Below, one piece after another: positions 8,678-17,734 of a DNA stretch of 64,000 nt (the first letter of the stretch is position 1; each line of letters opens with the position of its first letter). This stretch comes from Rhizobium sp. NRK18 (GTDB lineage Bacteria > Pseudomonadota > Alphaproteobacteria > Rhizobiales > Rhizobiaceae), in assembly GCF_024385575.1 (NCBI RefSeq), contig NZ_JANFMV010000001.1, positions 868,001 through 932,000 on the forward strand, written 5' to 3'. Below the pieces are notes generated by a model. The model ran no database searches. It saw only the letters and a list, made by a program, of their open reading frames with translations, and was not told where the DNA came from. Made by a program: the position numbers and the translations under genes.

Positions 8678-8838
8678 GGCTTGTCGCGCTCGCTTTGCGG
8701 CTTCAGGAGATCGGGCGGGACATCGACGGATATCTGCCTCGGCGCCGGCTCGACCAGGACCGTCAGAGCAAACATCGCCGCGTAGATCGATCCCGCGATA
8801 ACCGCAATGATGAAGATCAGCCGGGTGAGGGTAGGCAT
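8674..8838 (-). CDS. Small membrane-anchored protein upstream of xerD
   Basis: 54-aa reading frame starting at ATG 8838 and ending in TGA overlapping the xerD ATG (ATGA), so it appears to be the first gene of a small operon. The N-terminal part (about 5-30) is one hydrophobic segment that could be a signal anchor; residues 31-54 are Pro-rich and polar (ends QSERDKP). I do not recognise a family. Translational coupling to xerD and the clean codon use support it as real; it could influence XerD membrane placement or simply be carried along. Confidence 0.65.
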   Translation of the reverse strand: MPTLTRLIFIIAVIAGSIYAAMFALTVLVEPAPRQISVDVPPDLLKPQSERDKP

Positions 8839-8932
8839 TCAGACGTCCTCTAGGTTCATCACCTTATGGATAAGCCGGCAGCCGATCGCAAGGCAGGTGT
8901 GGTCCAGTCCCTGTCTTTTGACGCAGAATGGC

Positions 8933-8961
8933 TTGACGCTTGCTTTACATTTGTCGATACC
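8933..8961 (+). promoter_or_regulatory. Candidate sigma-70-type promoter for aroK-aroB
   Basis: TTGACG (8933-8938), preceded by C as in many alphaproteobacterial promoters, stands 17 bases from GATACC (8956-8961). The predicted transcript would start near 8968, which excludes the upstream starts at 8866 and 8965 and supports the aroK ATG at 8989. Confidence 0.45.
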
Positions 8962-8988
8962 GTGATGAAATTTTGCCAGAAAAGCGTG

Positions 8989-9582
8989 ATGACCGAGCTT
9001 CAAACACCCGTCGCCGAGACCCTTCGTGACAAGGCCCTGAAAGCCATTGGCGGACGGAACCTCATTCTGGTCGGTCTGATGGGGGCGGGCAAGTCCGCCA
9101 TCGGTCGCATGGTCGCAGCCGAACTGGGCATTCCCTTCATCGATACCGACCATGAAATCGAAACCGTTTCACGCATGACGATTGCCGAGCTTTTTGCCGC
9201 CTATGGCGAAGACGAGTTTCGCGCGCTGGAAACGCGCGTGGTCGGGCGCATCCTGCAGGACGGGCCGCGCGTGGTCTCGACGGGCGGCGGCGCCTTCATC
9301 AATGAAAGAACCCGAGAGGAAATCCGCAACGCCGGTCTTTCGGTCTGGCTGAAGGCCGACCTTGAAACGCTCTGGGAGCGGGTCAACAAGCGCAGCCATC
9401 GTCCATTGCTGAAAACCGAGAACCCGAAGCAGACGCTCGAGAAGCTGATGGATAGCCGCTATCCGATCTATGCGCAGGCGGATATCACCGTGGTCTCCCG
9501 AAACGTCCGCAAGGACGTCATGACGCGCGAAGTGCTGAAGGCGGTTGCCCGTCTGAACAAGGAAAATTGCACCGATGAGTGA
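8989..9582 (+). CDS. aroK: Shikimate kinase
   Basis: Phosphorylates shikimate at C3 with ATP, step five of the shikimate pathway. The 197-aa protein has Walker A GLMGAGKS (29-36), the DTDHEIE substrate motif and STGGGAF glycine loop, and an LID region with RPLL. I take ATG 8989: the frame is open to 8866 but the upstream part contains the likely promoter and is not family-like. The stop overlaps the aroB start by 8 bp, so the two pathway genes are translationally coupled. Confidence 0.95.
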   Translation: MTELQTPVAETLRDKALKAIGGRNLILVGLMGAGKSAIGRMVAAELGIPFIDTDHEIETVSRMTIAELFAAYGEDEFRALETRVVGRILQDGPRVVSTGGGAFINERTREEIRNAGLSVWLKADLETLWERVNKRSHRPLLKTENPKQTLEKLMDSRYPIYAQADITVVSRNVRKDVMTREVLKAVARLNKENCTDE

Positions 9583-10690
9583 ACTGAAATCCGTCCGCGT
9601 TCCGCTTGGCGACCGGTCCTACGACATCCTCATCGGCGGCGGCCTTCTGGCCGATGCCGGCAAGCGGCTGGCGGAACGGATCAAGGGCCGGCGCGCGGCG
9701 ATCGTCTCCGACGAGCATGTTGCGCCGCTCTATCTGGAGATGGTGAGCGCCGGCTTGAAGGCCGAGGGTTTCCAGGTTTTCCCGATCATCATGCCGGCGG
9801 GCGAGAAGACCAAGAGCTTCGAGCATCTGGTGACCGTCACGGACGCGTTGCTGGATGCGCGCATCGAGCGCAACGACGTTGTGATCGCTCTTGGCGGCGG
9901 CGTCATCGGCGACCTTACCGGCTTTGCCGCGGGCATCATCCGCCGCGGTGTGCGGTTCGCGCAGGTCCCGACGTCCCTTCTTGCCCAGGTGGATTCCTCC
10001 GTCGGCGGCAAGACCGGCATCAACACCCGGCATGGCAAGAACCTCGTCGGCGTCTTCTACCAGCCCGATCTGGTGATTGCCGATACCAGCGTGCTCGACA
10101 CGCTGAGCGAGCGCGAGTTCCGTGCCGGTTATGCCGAAGTCGCCAAGTATGGCCTGATCGACAAGCCGGACTTCTTCGCGTGGCTGGAGACGAACTGGCG
10201 CGAGGTTTTTGCGGGCGGTCCGGCACGCGCCGAGGCGATCGCCATCAGCTGCCAGGCCAAGGCGGACGTGGTAGCCGCCGACGAACGCGAAAACGGTCAG
10301 CGCGCGCTCCTCAATCTCGGCCATACCTTCGGCCACGCACTGGAAGCGGCGACGCAGTATGACAGCCGACGGCTGGTGCATGGCGAAGGGGTCGCCATCG
10401 GCATGGTGCTGGCGCATGAATTCTCCGCGCGGATGAACCTTGCAAGCCCGGATGCCGCATCCCACGTTAAGGCGCATCTGAAAGAGGTGGGACTTCCGAC
10501 CGTCATCCAGGACATTCCCGGCGCGCTGCCGCCGGCCGACGTGCTGATGGACGCGATCGCGCAGGACAAGAAGGTGAAGGCCGGCAAGCTGACCTTCATC
10601 CTGACGCGCGGGATCGGCCAGTCGTTTGTTGCAGATGACGTTCCCGCCTCCGAGGTCTTGAGCTTCCTGAAGGAAAAACACCCGTCATGA
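9575..10690 (+). CDS. aroB: 3-dehydroquinate synthase
   Basis: Converts DAHP to 3-dehydroquinate, step two of the shikimate pathway, NAD- and Zn-dependent. The 371-aa protein shows GGGVIGDLTGFAA (NAD binding), the SSVGGKTGIN motif and the metal-binding HTFGHALE and HGEGVAIG histidines. Length is normal. It overlaps aroK by 8 bp upstream and the CorC-like gene by 4 bp downstream (ATGA), forming a tight three-gene operon. Confidence 0.97.
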   Translation: MSELKSVRVPLGDRSYDILIGGGLLADAGKRLAERIKGRRAAIVSDEHVAPLYLEMVSAGLKAEGFQVFPIIMPAGEKTKSFEHLVTVTDALLDARIERNDVVIALGGGVIGDLTGFAAGIIRRGVRFAQVPTSLLAQVDSSVGGKTGINTRHGKNLVGVFYQPDLVIADTSVLDTLSEREFRAGYAEVAKYGLIDKPDFFAWLETNWREVFAGGPARAEAIAISCQAKADVVAADERENGQRALLNLGHTFGHALEAATQYDSRRLVHGEGVAIGMVLAHEFSARMNLASPDAASHVKAHLKEVGLPTVIQDIPGALPPADVLMDAIAQDKKVKAGKLTFILTRGIGQSFVADDVPASEVLSFLKEKHPS

Positions 10691-11994
10691 CATTCGAAGG
10701 CATCATCGCGGCACTGGCAGAACACTGGATGACCATCTCCGCCATCCTGGTGCTGATCATCGCGTCTGCCTTTTTCTCCGGTTCCGAGACGGCCCTGACG
10801 GCCGTGTCGCGCGCCCGCATGCACTCGCTGGAAAACAGCGGTGACGTGAAGGCCGGCATGGTGAACTCCCTTATCGAGCGGCGCGACCGGCTGATCGGCG
10901 CGCTGCTGATCGGTAACAACCTCGTCAATATTCTCGCCTCGTCGCTGACCACAAGCCTGTTCCTGGCGCTGTTCGGGGCTTCGGGCGTCGCGATTGCGAC
11001 GGTCGTCATGACGACGCTTCTGGTCATCTTTTCGGAAGTGCTGCCGAAGAGCTGGGCGATCTCGAGCCCGGACCGTTTCGCGCTCGCGGTTTCCACGCCG
11101 GTGCGCTTTCTGGTGGCCGTGATCGGTCCGCTGTCGGCGGGCGTCAACATGATCGTCCGCTTCATCCTCGGCCTGTTCGGGCTGACCCTTTCTGCCGACC
11201 ATTCGATGTTGTCGGCCCATGAGGAACTTCGCGGCGCCGTCGACCTGCTCCACAAGGAAGGCTCGGTGGTGAAGGCTGACCGCGACCGTCTCGGCGGCGT
11301 TCTCGACCTCGGCGAGCTGGAAGTGTCCGACGTCATGATCCACCGCACCGCCGTTCGCGGGGTCAATGCCGACGACCCGCCGGAGGTGGCGGTCAGGACC
11401 GTTCTGACGAGCCCTTACACCCGCATGCCGCTGTGGCGCGGTTCGGCGGAAAACATCATCGGCGTCGTGCACGCCAAGGACCTGCTGCGCGCGCTTGCCG
11501 AAGTCGAGGCGGATTCGTCCAAGGTCGACATCGTCAGGATCGCCCAGAAGCCGTGGTTCGTGCCGGACAGCACCAACCTCAAGGACCAGCTGAACGCCTT
11601 CCTGCGCCGCAAGGTGCATTTCGCCGTCGTGGTCGACGAATATGGCGAGGTGCAGGGTATCGTCACGCTTGAGGACATTCTGGAAGAAATCGTCGGCGAC
11701 ATTGCCGACGAGCACGACCTTGAAATCTCCGGCGTGCGCCAGGAAGCCGACGGATCCATCGTGGTCGACGGCTGGGTGCCGATCCGAGACCTCAACCGGG
11801 CGCTCGACTGGGAGCTTCCGGACGAGGAGGCGACGACGATCGCCGGTCTGGTCATCCACGAATCGAAGACCATCCCGGAAGAGCGGCAAGCCTTCACCTT
11901 CTACGGCAAGCGTTTCACCGTCATGAAGCGCGAGAAGAACCGGATCGTCCAGCTGCGAATCCGCCCGATCGAGGACGCCGAGGTCATCAAGTAA
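10687..11994 (+). CDS. HlyC/CorC (CNNM/DUF21) family membrane protein
   Basis: Integral membrane protein of the CNNM/CorC group, linked to Mg2+/Co2+ efflux. The 435-aa product has an N-terminal DUF21 domain with about three to four membrane segments (18-40, 75-100, 104-125, 135-160) including FFSGSETALTA, then a CBS pair (about 200-330) with the typical VDEYGEVQGIVTLED, and a C-terminal CorC_HlyC domain. Overlap with aroB by 4 bp couples it to the shikimate genes, an arrangement found in rhizobia without a known reason. The old name haemolysin does not describe its function. Confidence 0.9.
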   Translation: MTFEGIIAALAEHWMTISAILVLIIASAFFSGSETALTAVSRARMHSLENSGDVKAGMVNSLIERRDRLIGALLIGNNLVNILASSLTTSLFLALFGASGVAIATVVMTTLLVIFSEVLPKSWAISSPDRFALAVSTPVRFLVAVIGPLSAGVNMIVRFILGLFGLTLSADHSMLSAHEELRGAVDLLHKEGSVVKADRDRLGGVLDLGELEVSDVMIHRTAVRGVNADDPPEVAVRTVLTSPYTRMPLWRGSAENIIGVVHAKDLLRALAEVEADSSKVDIVRIAQKPWFVPDSTNLKDQLNAFLRRKVHFAVVVDEYGEVQGIVTLEDILEEIVGDIADEHDLEISGVRQEADGSIVVDGWVPIRDLNRALDWELPDEEATTIAGLVIHESKTIPEERQAFTFYGKRFTVMKREKNRIVQLRIRPIEDAEVIK

Positions 11995-12006
11995 GGGACC
12001 CGGTGC

Positions 12007-12288
12007 TCACCAGCGGGTCGGTTCGCCCGGCGCTGCCGGCTCGATCGCGAGCGCATGCAGCCCATCGTCGATCTCGCTCTTGAGCGCGTCCGTGACGGCG
12101 CGGTGGCGGGCAATGCGCGTCATGCCAGCGAAGGTTTCCGCGACGATCCGCACGCGAATGTGGGTTCCCGCAGTGCCGTCCATGCCTTGATGGCCGGCGT
12201 GCTGGTGGCTTTCGTCGATCACCACCAGCCGCTGCGGCGCGAAGGTTCGGGTCAACGTGTCTTCGATACGGTCTTTTCTGGTCGTCAT
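12007..12288 (-). CDS. bolA: BolA-family protein
   Basis: 93-aa BolA-fold protein. In other bacteria and mitochondria BolA proteins partner with monothiol glutaredoxins in Fe-S and iron regulation. Seen here: the opening MTTRKDRIEDTL, the DESHQHAGH stretch with ligand-type His residues, and the HRAVTDAL helix ending in LHALAIEP. Divergent from the J-domain gene, with a shared intergenic region of about 120 bp. It converges tail to tail with the CorC-like gene. Confidence 0.93.
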   Translation of the reverse strand: MTTRKDRIEDTLTRTFAPQRLVVIDESHQHAGHQGMDGTAGTHIRVRIVAETFAGMTRIARHRAVTDALKSEIDDGLHALAIEPAAPGEPTRW

Positions 12289-12410
12289 CGTTGGTTTGTC
12301 CTGGATTCGGTATTCGTCCGGCGGCCGGCGAAAAGGGCAGGCACAAAGCCAGCAACAAAGCGTTTTGTCAATTCTTGCCGCGGTCCATGCGGCGCACCAT
12401 AAAGGGTATC

Positions 12411-13034
12411 ATGAGGCTCGATTCAAAATATTTCGACAAGGTTCGCACGCGGCGCAAACGGGCGCCGGAACCGGACCAGTCCGTTCCCACCTGCCAGTGG
12501 GACGGCTGTGACCAGAAGGGTACCCACCGGGCGCCGGTCGGGCGTAATGCCGAAGGCAAGTTCTTCCTGTTCTGCTTCGAGCATGTGAAGGAATACAACA
12601 AGGGCTACAACTACTTCTCCGGCCTTTCGGACAGCGAGATCGCGCGCTACCAAAAGGAGGCGATCACCGGCCACCGCCCCACCTGGACGGTCGGCGTCAA
12701 CAGCGCGGTGCGGTCCAGCCCGCTGCATGGTTCGACCAGGTCCGGGAGTGCGGCTTCGTTCGCGCGGGTGCGAGATCCGTTCGGCTTCGTCAACCAGGGC
12801 GGCCGGGAAAGCCGTTTCGAACCGCGCCAGCGCAAGTTGAAAACGCTCGAAGCCAAGGCGTTCGATACGCTGGAGCTTTCCGCCAACGCGCAGGGGCCGG
12901 ATATCAAGCGGGCCTACAAGGAACTGGTGAAGAAGCACCACCCTGACGCAAATGGTGGCGACCGTGGCTCGGAGGAAAGATTTCGTGCCGTGGTACAAGC
13001 ATATCAATTGTTAAAACAGGCTGGCTTCTGCTAA
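12411..13034 (+). CDS. J-domain (DnaJ-like) protein with C-terminal J domain
   Basis: 207-aa protein with an N-terminal region containing a Cys/His pattern (CQWDGC, then CFEHVKEYN, about 28-65) that could bind zinc, a basic linker, and a J domain at the C-terminus (about 145-207) with the HPD signature (KKHHPDANGG) needed to stimulate an Hsp70 ATPase. Start ATG 12411 follows AAAGGG by four bases. The family is widespread in rhizobia beside bolA and cobS; its client is unknown. Confidence 0.88.
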   Translation: MRLDSKYFDKVRTRRKRAPEPDQSVPTCQWDGCDQKGTHRAPVGRNAEGKFFLFCFEHVKEYNKGYNYFSGLSDSEIARYQKEAITGHRPTWTVGVNSAVRSSPLHGSTRSGSAASFARVRDPFGFVNQGGRESRFEPRQRKLKTLEAKAFDTLELSANAQGPDIKRAYKELVKKHHPDANGGDRGSEERFRAVVQAYQLLKQAGFC

Positions 13035-13115
13035 GCGAACACGATACGAAAAAAACTTGGCACATGAAGTTTGAGATGTCGCAGCCGAGTGTCTCCCGCC
13101 CGGCATGGAGTTACG

Positions 13116-14105
13116 ATGAGCAAGACTGAATATGATTATGCAAACCTGCCCGACACAACCGTTTCGGTCAGGGAAGTTTTCGGCATTGACACCAACCTGC
13201 GCGTTCCTGCCTACACGAAGGGCGATGCCTACGTGCCGGACGTCGATCCGGACTATCTCTTCGACCGCGAAACGACGCTTGCCATTCTCGCCGGCTTTGC
13301 CCACAACCGCCGCGTGATGGTCTCCGGTTTCCACGGCACCGGTAAGTCGACCCATATCGAGCAGGTCGCGGCCCGCCTCAACTGGCCTTGCGTGCGCGTC
13401 AACCTCGACAGCCATGTCAGCCGTATCGACCTCGTCGGCAAGGACGCAATCGTCGTTCGCGACGGAATGCAGATCACCGAATTCGTCGACGGCATCCTGC
13501 CCTGGGCCTACCAGCACAATGTCGCGCTCGTCTTCGACGAATACGACGCGGGCCGTCCGGACGTCATGTTCGTCATCCAGCGCGTGCTGGAATCGTCAGG
13601 TCGCCTGACGCTGCTCGACCAGAGCCGCGTCATTCGCCCGCACCCGTCGTTCCGCCTGTTTGCCACCGCCAACACGGTCGGCCTCGGTGATACGACCGGC
13701 CTCTATCACGGCACGCAGCAGATCAACCAGGCGCAGATGGACCGCTGGTCGATCGTGACGACGCTCAACTATCTGCCGCACGAGAACGAAGTCGATATCG
13801 TCTGCGCCAAGGTGAAGAGCTTCCAGACCGGTAGCGGCCGCGAGACGGTGTCGAAGATGGTTCGCGTCGCCGATCTGACGCGCGCGTCCTTCATGAACGG
13901 CGACCTGTCTACCGTCATGAGCCCGCGCACGGTCATCACCTGGGCAGAGAATGCCGAGATCTTCGGCGACGTCGCCTTTGCGTTCCGCGTCACCTTCCTC
14001 AACAAGTGCGACGAGCTGGAGCGGACGCTGGTGGCGGAACATTACCAGCGTGCCTTCGGCATCGAGCTGAAGGAAAGCGCCGCGAACATCGTGCTCACCG
14101 CCTGA
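13116..14105 (+). CDS. cobS: Aerobic cobaltochelatase subunit CobS
   Basis: AAA+ ATPase of the CobNST complex that inserts Co2+ into hydrogenobyrinic acid a,c-diamide in aerobic vitamin B12 synthesis. The 329-aa protein has Walker [10 protein letters not shown] (71-79), Walker B VALVFDE (136-142), and sensor-1 ATANTVG. ATG 13116 is preceded by GGAG; the open frame upstream is not family-like. cobT follows after 13 bp. The large subunit gene cobN is not in this window. Confidence 0.97.
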   Translation: MSKTEYDYANLPDTTVSVREVFGIDTNLRVPAYTKGDAYVPDVDPDYLFDRETTLAILAGFAHNRRVMVSGFHGTGKSTHIEQVAARLNWPCVRVNLDSHVSRIDLVGKDAIVVRDGMQITEFVDGILPWAYQHNVALVFDEYDAGRPDVMFVIQRVLESSGRLTLLDQSRVIRPHPSFRLFATANTVGLGDTTGLYHGTQQINQAQMDRWSIVTTLNYLPHENEVDIVCAKVKSFQTGSGRETVSKMVRVADLTRASFMNGDLSTVMSPRTVITWAENAEIFGDVAFAFRVTFLNKCDELERTLVAEHYQRAFGIELKESAANIVLTA

Positions 14106-14118
14106 GAAAGGCCCGATC

Positions 14119-16023
14119 ATGGCAGGCCCCGGAGACAACCTACGGAGCACGGCCGGCAAGGCCGTCGATACCGAACCGATGCGGCGCGCCGTAACTGGCT
14201 GTGTACGTGCGGTTGCCGGCGATCCGAACATCGAAGTCAGCTTCTCCAACGAGCGGCCGGGGCTGGCCGGCGAGCGGGTTCGCCTGCCGGAACTCTCCAA
14301 AAAGCCGACGGCGCACGAACTGGCGGTCATCCGCGGTCTCGGCGATTCGATGGCGCTGCGTCTCGCCTGCCATAACGCCAAGATCCACGCGACCATGTCG
14401 CCACAGGGCGACGATGCGCGGGCGATCTTCGACGCGGTCGAGCAGGCGCGGGTGGAATCGATCGGCGCGCGGCGGATGGCGGGTGTCGCGGAGAACCTGA
14501 AATCGATGCATTCGGAGAAATACGCCAAGGCGAATTTCCAGGGCATCGAGCGCCAGGACGACGCGCCGCTCGGCGAAGCCGTCGCCATGCTTGTGCGTGA
14601 AAAGCTGACCGGTGAAAAGGCGCCCGGCTCAGCCGGCAAGGTGCTGGACCTGTGGCGGCCGTTCATCGAGGACAAGGCCGGCAACGAACTCGACAATCTG
14701 TCCGGCAGTATCGAAGACCAGCAGGCGTTTGCCCGCATCGTGCGCGACATGCTCTCCTCCATGAATGTCGCCGAGGAATATGCCGACCCGGAAACGGAAG
14801 AGGACGACGAGAGCGAGGCCACGGACGAGGATCAGCCCCGCAGCGAAGAGCAGGGCGAGGAGCAGATGGAGGAGGAGGCCGGCTCCGAATCCGCGCCCGC
14901 CGAGGAAAACGAGTCGTCCCAGGAGCAGATGGAAGACGGCGAGATGGACGGCGCCGAGATTTCCGATGAGGAAATGTCCGACGAGGGCGACGACGAATCC
15001 GAGACGCCCGGCGAAACGCGCCGCCCCAATGGCCCGCTGGACGACGTCAACGAGAAGGTCGATTACCGCGTCTTCACGCCGGAATTTGACGAAGAGATTT
15101 CCGCCGAGGAACTGTGCGACGAGGCCGAACTGGACCGGCTGCGCGCCTTCCTCGACAAGCAGCTTGCGCACCTGCAGGGCGCCGTCGGGCGGCTGGCAAA
15201 CCGCCTGCAGCGCCGCCTGATGGCGCAGCAGAACCGGTCCTGGGACTTCGACCTGGAAGAAGGCTATCTCGACACGGCGCGGCTCATGCGCGTCGTCATC
15301 GATCCGATGCAGCCGCTCTCCTTCAAGATGGAGCGGGACACGAATTTCCGCGACACCGTGGTCAGCCTGGTCATCGACAATTCCGGTTCCATGCGCGGCC
15401 GTCCGATCACCGTTGCCGCCTCCTGTGCCGACATTCTGGCGCGCACGCTGGAGCGTTGCGGCGTCAAGGTGGAAATCCTCGGCTTCACCACCAAGGCCTG
15501 GAAGGGCGGTCAGTCGCGCGAGAAGTGGCTGGCAAACGGCAAGCCGCAGTCGCCGGGCCGCCTCAACGACCTGCGTCATATCGTCTACAAGTCCGCGGAC
15601 GCACCCTGGCGGCGGGCACGACGCAATCTCGGCCTGATGATGCGGGAAGGCCTGCTGAAGGAAAACATCGACGGCGAAGCGCTGATCTGGGCGCATAACC
15701 GCCTGCTCGGCCGTCCCGAGCAGCGTCGCATCCTGATGATGATTTCCGACGGTGCGCCGGTCGACGATTCCACATTGTCGGTCAATCCGGGCAACTATCT
15801 GGAGCGGCACCTCAGGGCTGTCATCGAGCAGATCGAGACGAAGTCGCCGGTCGAACTTCTGGCGATCGGCATCGGCCACGACGTGACGCGCTACTACCGC
15901 CGTGCAGTGACGATCATCGATGCGGACGAACTGGCCGGCGCTATGACCGAGCAGCTCGCCGCTCTCTTCGAAGACGAGCAGATGACGCGCAAGCGGGGCG
16001 GCAGCCGGCGTCGCGCCGGCTGA
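14119..16023 (+). CDS. cobT: Aerobic cobaltochelatase subunit CobT
   Basis: Partner of CobS in the cobaltochelatase. The 634-aa protein has an N-terminal CobT domain, a very acidic Glu/Asp-rich linker (about 215-310), and a C-terminal von Willebrand A domain with the MIDAS motif DNSGS at 420-424, the metal site that contacts CobN. Length is normal. It lies 13 bp after cobS in an evident two-gene operon. Confidence 0.97.
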   Translation: MAGPGDNLRSTAGKAVDTEPMRRAVTGCVRAVAGDPNIEVSFSNERPGLAGERVRLPELSKKPTAHELAVIRGLGDSMALRLACHNAKIHATMSPQGDDARAIFDAVEQARVESIGARRMAGVAENLKSMHSEKYAKANFQGIERQDDAPLGEAVAMLVREKLTGEKAPGSAGKVLDLWRPFIEDKAGNELDNLSGSIEDQQAFARIVRDMLSSMNVAEEYADPETEEDDESEATDEDQPRSEEQGEEQMEEEAGSESAPAEENESSQEQMEDGEMDGAEISDEEMSDEGDDESETPGETRRPNGPLDDVNEKVDYRVFTPEFDEEISAEELCDEAELDRLRAFLDKQLAHLQGAVGRLANRLQRRLMAQQNRSWDFDLEEGYLDTARLMRVVIDPMQPLSFKMERDTNFRDTVVSLVIDNSGSMRGRPITVAASCADILARTLERCGVKVEILGFTTKAWKGGQSREKWLANGKPQSPGRLNDLRHIVYKSADAPWRRARRNLGLMMREGLLKENIDGEALIWAHNRLLGRPEQRRILMMISDGAPVDDSTLSVNPGNYLERHLRAVIEQIETKSPVELLAIGIGHDVTRYYRRAVTIIDADELAGAMTEQLAALFEDEQMTRKRGGSRRRAG

Positions 16024-16034
16024 TTGCCGGCTTT
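16015..16034 (+). terminator. Possible terminator of cobST
   Basis: GCCGGC (16015-16020) pairs with GCCGGC (16026-16031) around a 5-base loop that contains the cobT stop, followed by TTTG. The stem is short (6 bp), but it sits at the junction of two convergent genes. Confidence 0.4.
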
Positions 16035-16037
16035 GCC

Positions 16038-16514
16038 TTATGACTGAAGAAGGTCCAGTGCCGTGCTGGCCGTCAGATCGGCGGCAGGGTCCTCGTTCCG
16101 ATTGTCGGCACTGAGCGTGCCGGGGGCAGCCTCATCGGAAAGGCCGAGCTTTTTCTTGATCTCCTCGGCGATTTCCTTCTCGATCTGCTCGCGGACTTCG
16201 GCGGGTGCTGCGGCCAGCGATTCTTCCGTCATGCCGCGTTCTTCGAGATATTGTGCCCGTATCTGCTCGGCTGCCGTTCTGTTGGCGATGTCACTGAATT
16301 CGTCCGCCAGGGCCGCGTGACGCGCGTCGGCAGCCGATGCCTTGTCTGCCTCCTGCGCGGCTAGCCTCTCTTCTCGTGTGAGCTCCGGTGGCGTGCCATT
16401 GCCGATGATGTCATCGAAGCTCGCCGTATCGGCTGTCTTCATGTTGCCGTTGCCTGTGGAGGTGTAGGCAGCGACCTTCGTGTACGAGCCGCCAAGAGCA
16501 TAAGCGTGAACCAT
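16038..16514 (-). CDS. Conserved hypothetical protein, Ala/Glu-rich
   Basis: 158-aa soluble protein that I do not recognise. The N-terminal 35 residues are Gly/Thr/Tyr-rich, residues 40-140 are charged, Ala/Glu-rich and probably helical (TREERLAAQEAD, EIAEEIKKKLGL), and the C-terminus is acidic. There is no signal peptide or membrane segment. ATG 16514 has a strong GAGGA Shine-Dalgarno 6 bases upstream, which supports it as real. It converges with cobT and diverges from the esterase-like gene. Confidence 0.65.
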   Translation of the reverse strand: MVHAYALGGSYTKVAAYTSTGNGNMKTADTASFDDIIGNGTPPELTREERLAAQEADKASAADARHAALADEFSDIANRTAAEQIRAQYLEERGMTEESLAAAPAEVREQIEKEIAEEIKKKLGLSDEAAPGTLSADNRNEDPAADLTASTALDLLQS

Positions 16515-16683
16515 GTCGTTCCTCGTGGTGCGCCAAGCGCAGAATTTCTACCAATACGCGAATAATTTCTTTCTTTACTTGCGTGAGGCTGACGCGTTCT
16601 GCGCCTGTCGGCGAGATAGCGGGTTTCGCGATTCGTCACGGCGTTGTAAACAGCGGCTCAGACTTTCGAGGATCCCGATCAAA

Positions 16684-17685
16684 ATGCGCTTTCCCAATCG
16701 CCGGGCCGTTATTGCCTGTGCCGCCTTCGCGGTGACAATCGGCCTCAGCGGCCCCGCCAATGGCGGAAGCACGGTGACCGCGCGGCAGATCACGACTTTT
16801 GAACCCGGATCCGATGCGACCCGGTTCGGGGCGTTCGAATTTGTCGGTGGCCTGGTGATGAGCTCGCCGGACAGCCTCTTCGGTGCCTGGTCGTCCATCC
16901 GCTTCCGCCCCGACGGCCGGCATTTCGTCGGCGTGCTCGATACGGGCCACTGGATTACGGGGCAGATCGAACGAGGCAAGGATGGCAGGTTGAGCGGGCT
17001 CGGCGATGTGGCGATCACCGCGGTCAAAGATGCGTCCGGATCCCCGCAATCGCAGAAATGGCGGGTGGATGCCGAAGGGCTGACGATGATGGATGGCGGT
17101 GAGATTGCCGTCAGCTTCGAGCAGCGCCATCGCGTCGATGTCTATCCCGATCCCGGATTCGAGGCATCAAAGCCGCTGCGCACGCTTGATTTCCTGATCC
17201 CCCGCGACGAACTGCGCAGCAATGGCGGGTTCGAGACGCTGGTCCACACTCCGGATTCAGGACCGCTAGGCGGTTCGCTGATGGTGATTGCAGAGAAGAG
17301 TGTGGATGCGGCCGGCAATATGTTCGGCGCGGTCCTGAGTGGCCCCAGGAAGGGTGTCTTCACCGTCCGCCGCACGGACGATTTCGACGTGACGGACGGA
17401 ACGTTCCTGCCGGACGGTGACCTCTTGATTCTCGAGCGCCGGTTCAATTTCTCCGACGGTCTCGACATGCGCATTCGGCGGATCAGCGCGGACGACATCC
17501 GGCCGGGCGCTCTCGTCGATGGCGACGTGCTGCTGCAGGCAGGGCTGTCCTACCAGATCGACAACATGGAGGGGATCGACGCCGTTCAGGCCGAGGATGG
17601 CAGCACCCATGTCATCCTTGTTTCGGACGACAATCATTCGATCCTGCAGCGTAGCCTGATGCTGGAATTCAAGCTGGTCGAATGA
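16684..17685 (+). CDS. Exported esterase-like/phytase-like beta-propeller protein (PF13449-like)
   Basis: 333-aa protein with a signal peptide (core about 8-22, cleavage after GPANG). The mature part has the repeating pattern of the 'esterase-like activity of phytase' family: GAFEFVGGLVMSSPD, a DTGHWITG strand, and a closing DNMEGIDAVQ...VSDDNHS that recalls phytase-type calcium sites. No Ser/His catalytic triad can be assigned by eye, so the enzymatic name is only a family label. ATG 16684 is preceded by GAGGA. The longer frame upstream (from 16513) overlaps the divergent neighbour and is rejected. Confidence 0.75.
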   Translation: MRFPNRRAVIACAAFAVTIGLSGPANGGSTVTARQITTFEPGSDATRFGAFEFVGGLVMSSPDSLFGAWSSIRFRPDGRHFVGVLDTGHWITGQIERGKDGRLSGLGDVAITAVKDASGSPQSQKWRVDAEGLTMMDGGEIAVSFEQRHRVDVYPDPGFEASKPLRTLDFLIPRDELRSNGGFETLVHTPDSGPLGGSLMVIAEKSVDAAGNMFGAVLSGPRKGVFTVRRTDDFDVTDGTFLPDGDLLILERRFNFSDGLDMRIRRISADDIRPGALVDGDVLLQAGLSYQIDNMEGIDAVQAEDGSTHVILVSDDNHSILQRSLMLEFKLVE

Positions 17686-17692
17686 GTGCGGC

Positions 17693-17726
17693 GCGCGCGG
17701 AGATCGCTCCGCACGCGTGGCTTTTC
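17693..17726 (+). terminator. Possible bidirectional terminator
   Basis: GCGGAG (17697-17702) and CTCCGC (17707-17712) form a 6-bp stem with a 4-base loop, extended by three more pairs after one mismatch, with CTTTT downstream at 17721-17725. It lies between the convergent esterase-like and transporter genes. Confidence 0.45.
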
Positions 17727-17734
17727 ATGGAACG

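Noticed and set aside
16684..17685. Assignment as a true phytase
   Set aside because: The family shares a beta-propeller with phytases but the phytate-binding residues cannot be identified, so only the family label is given.
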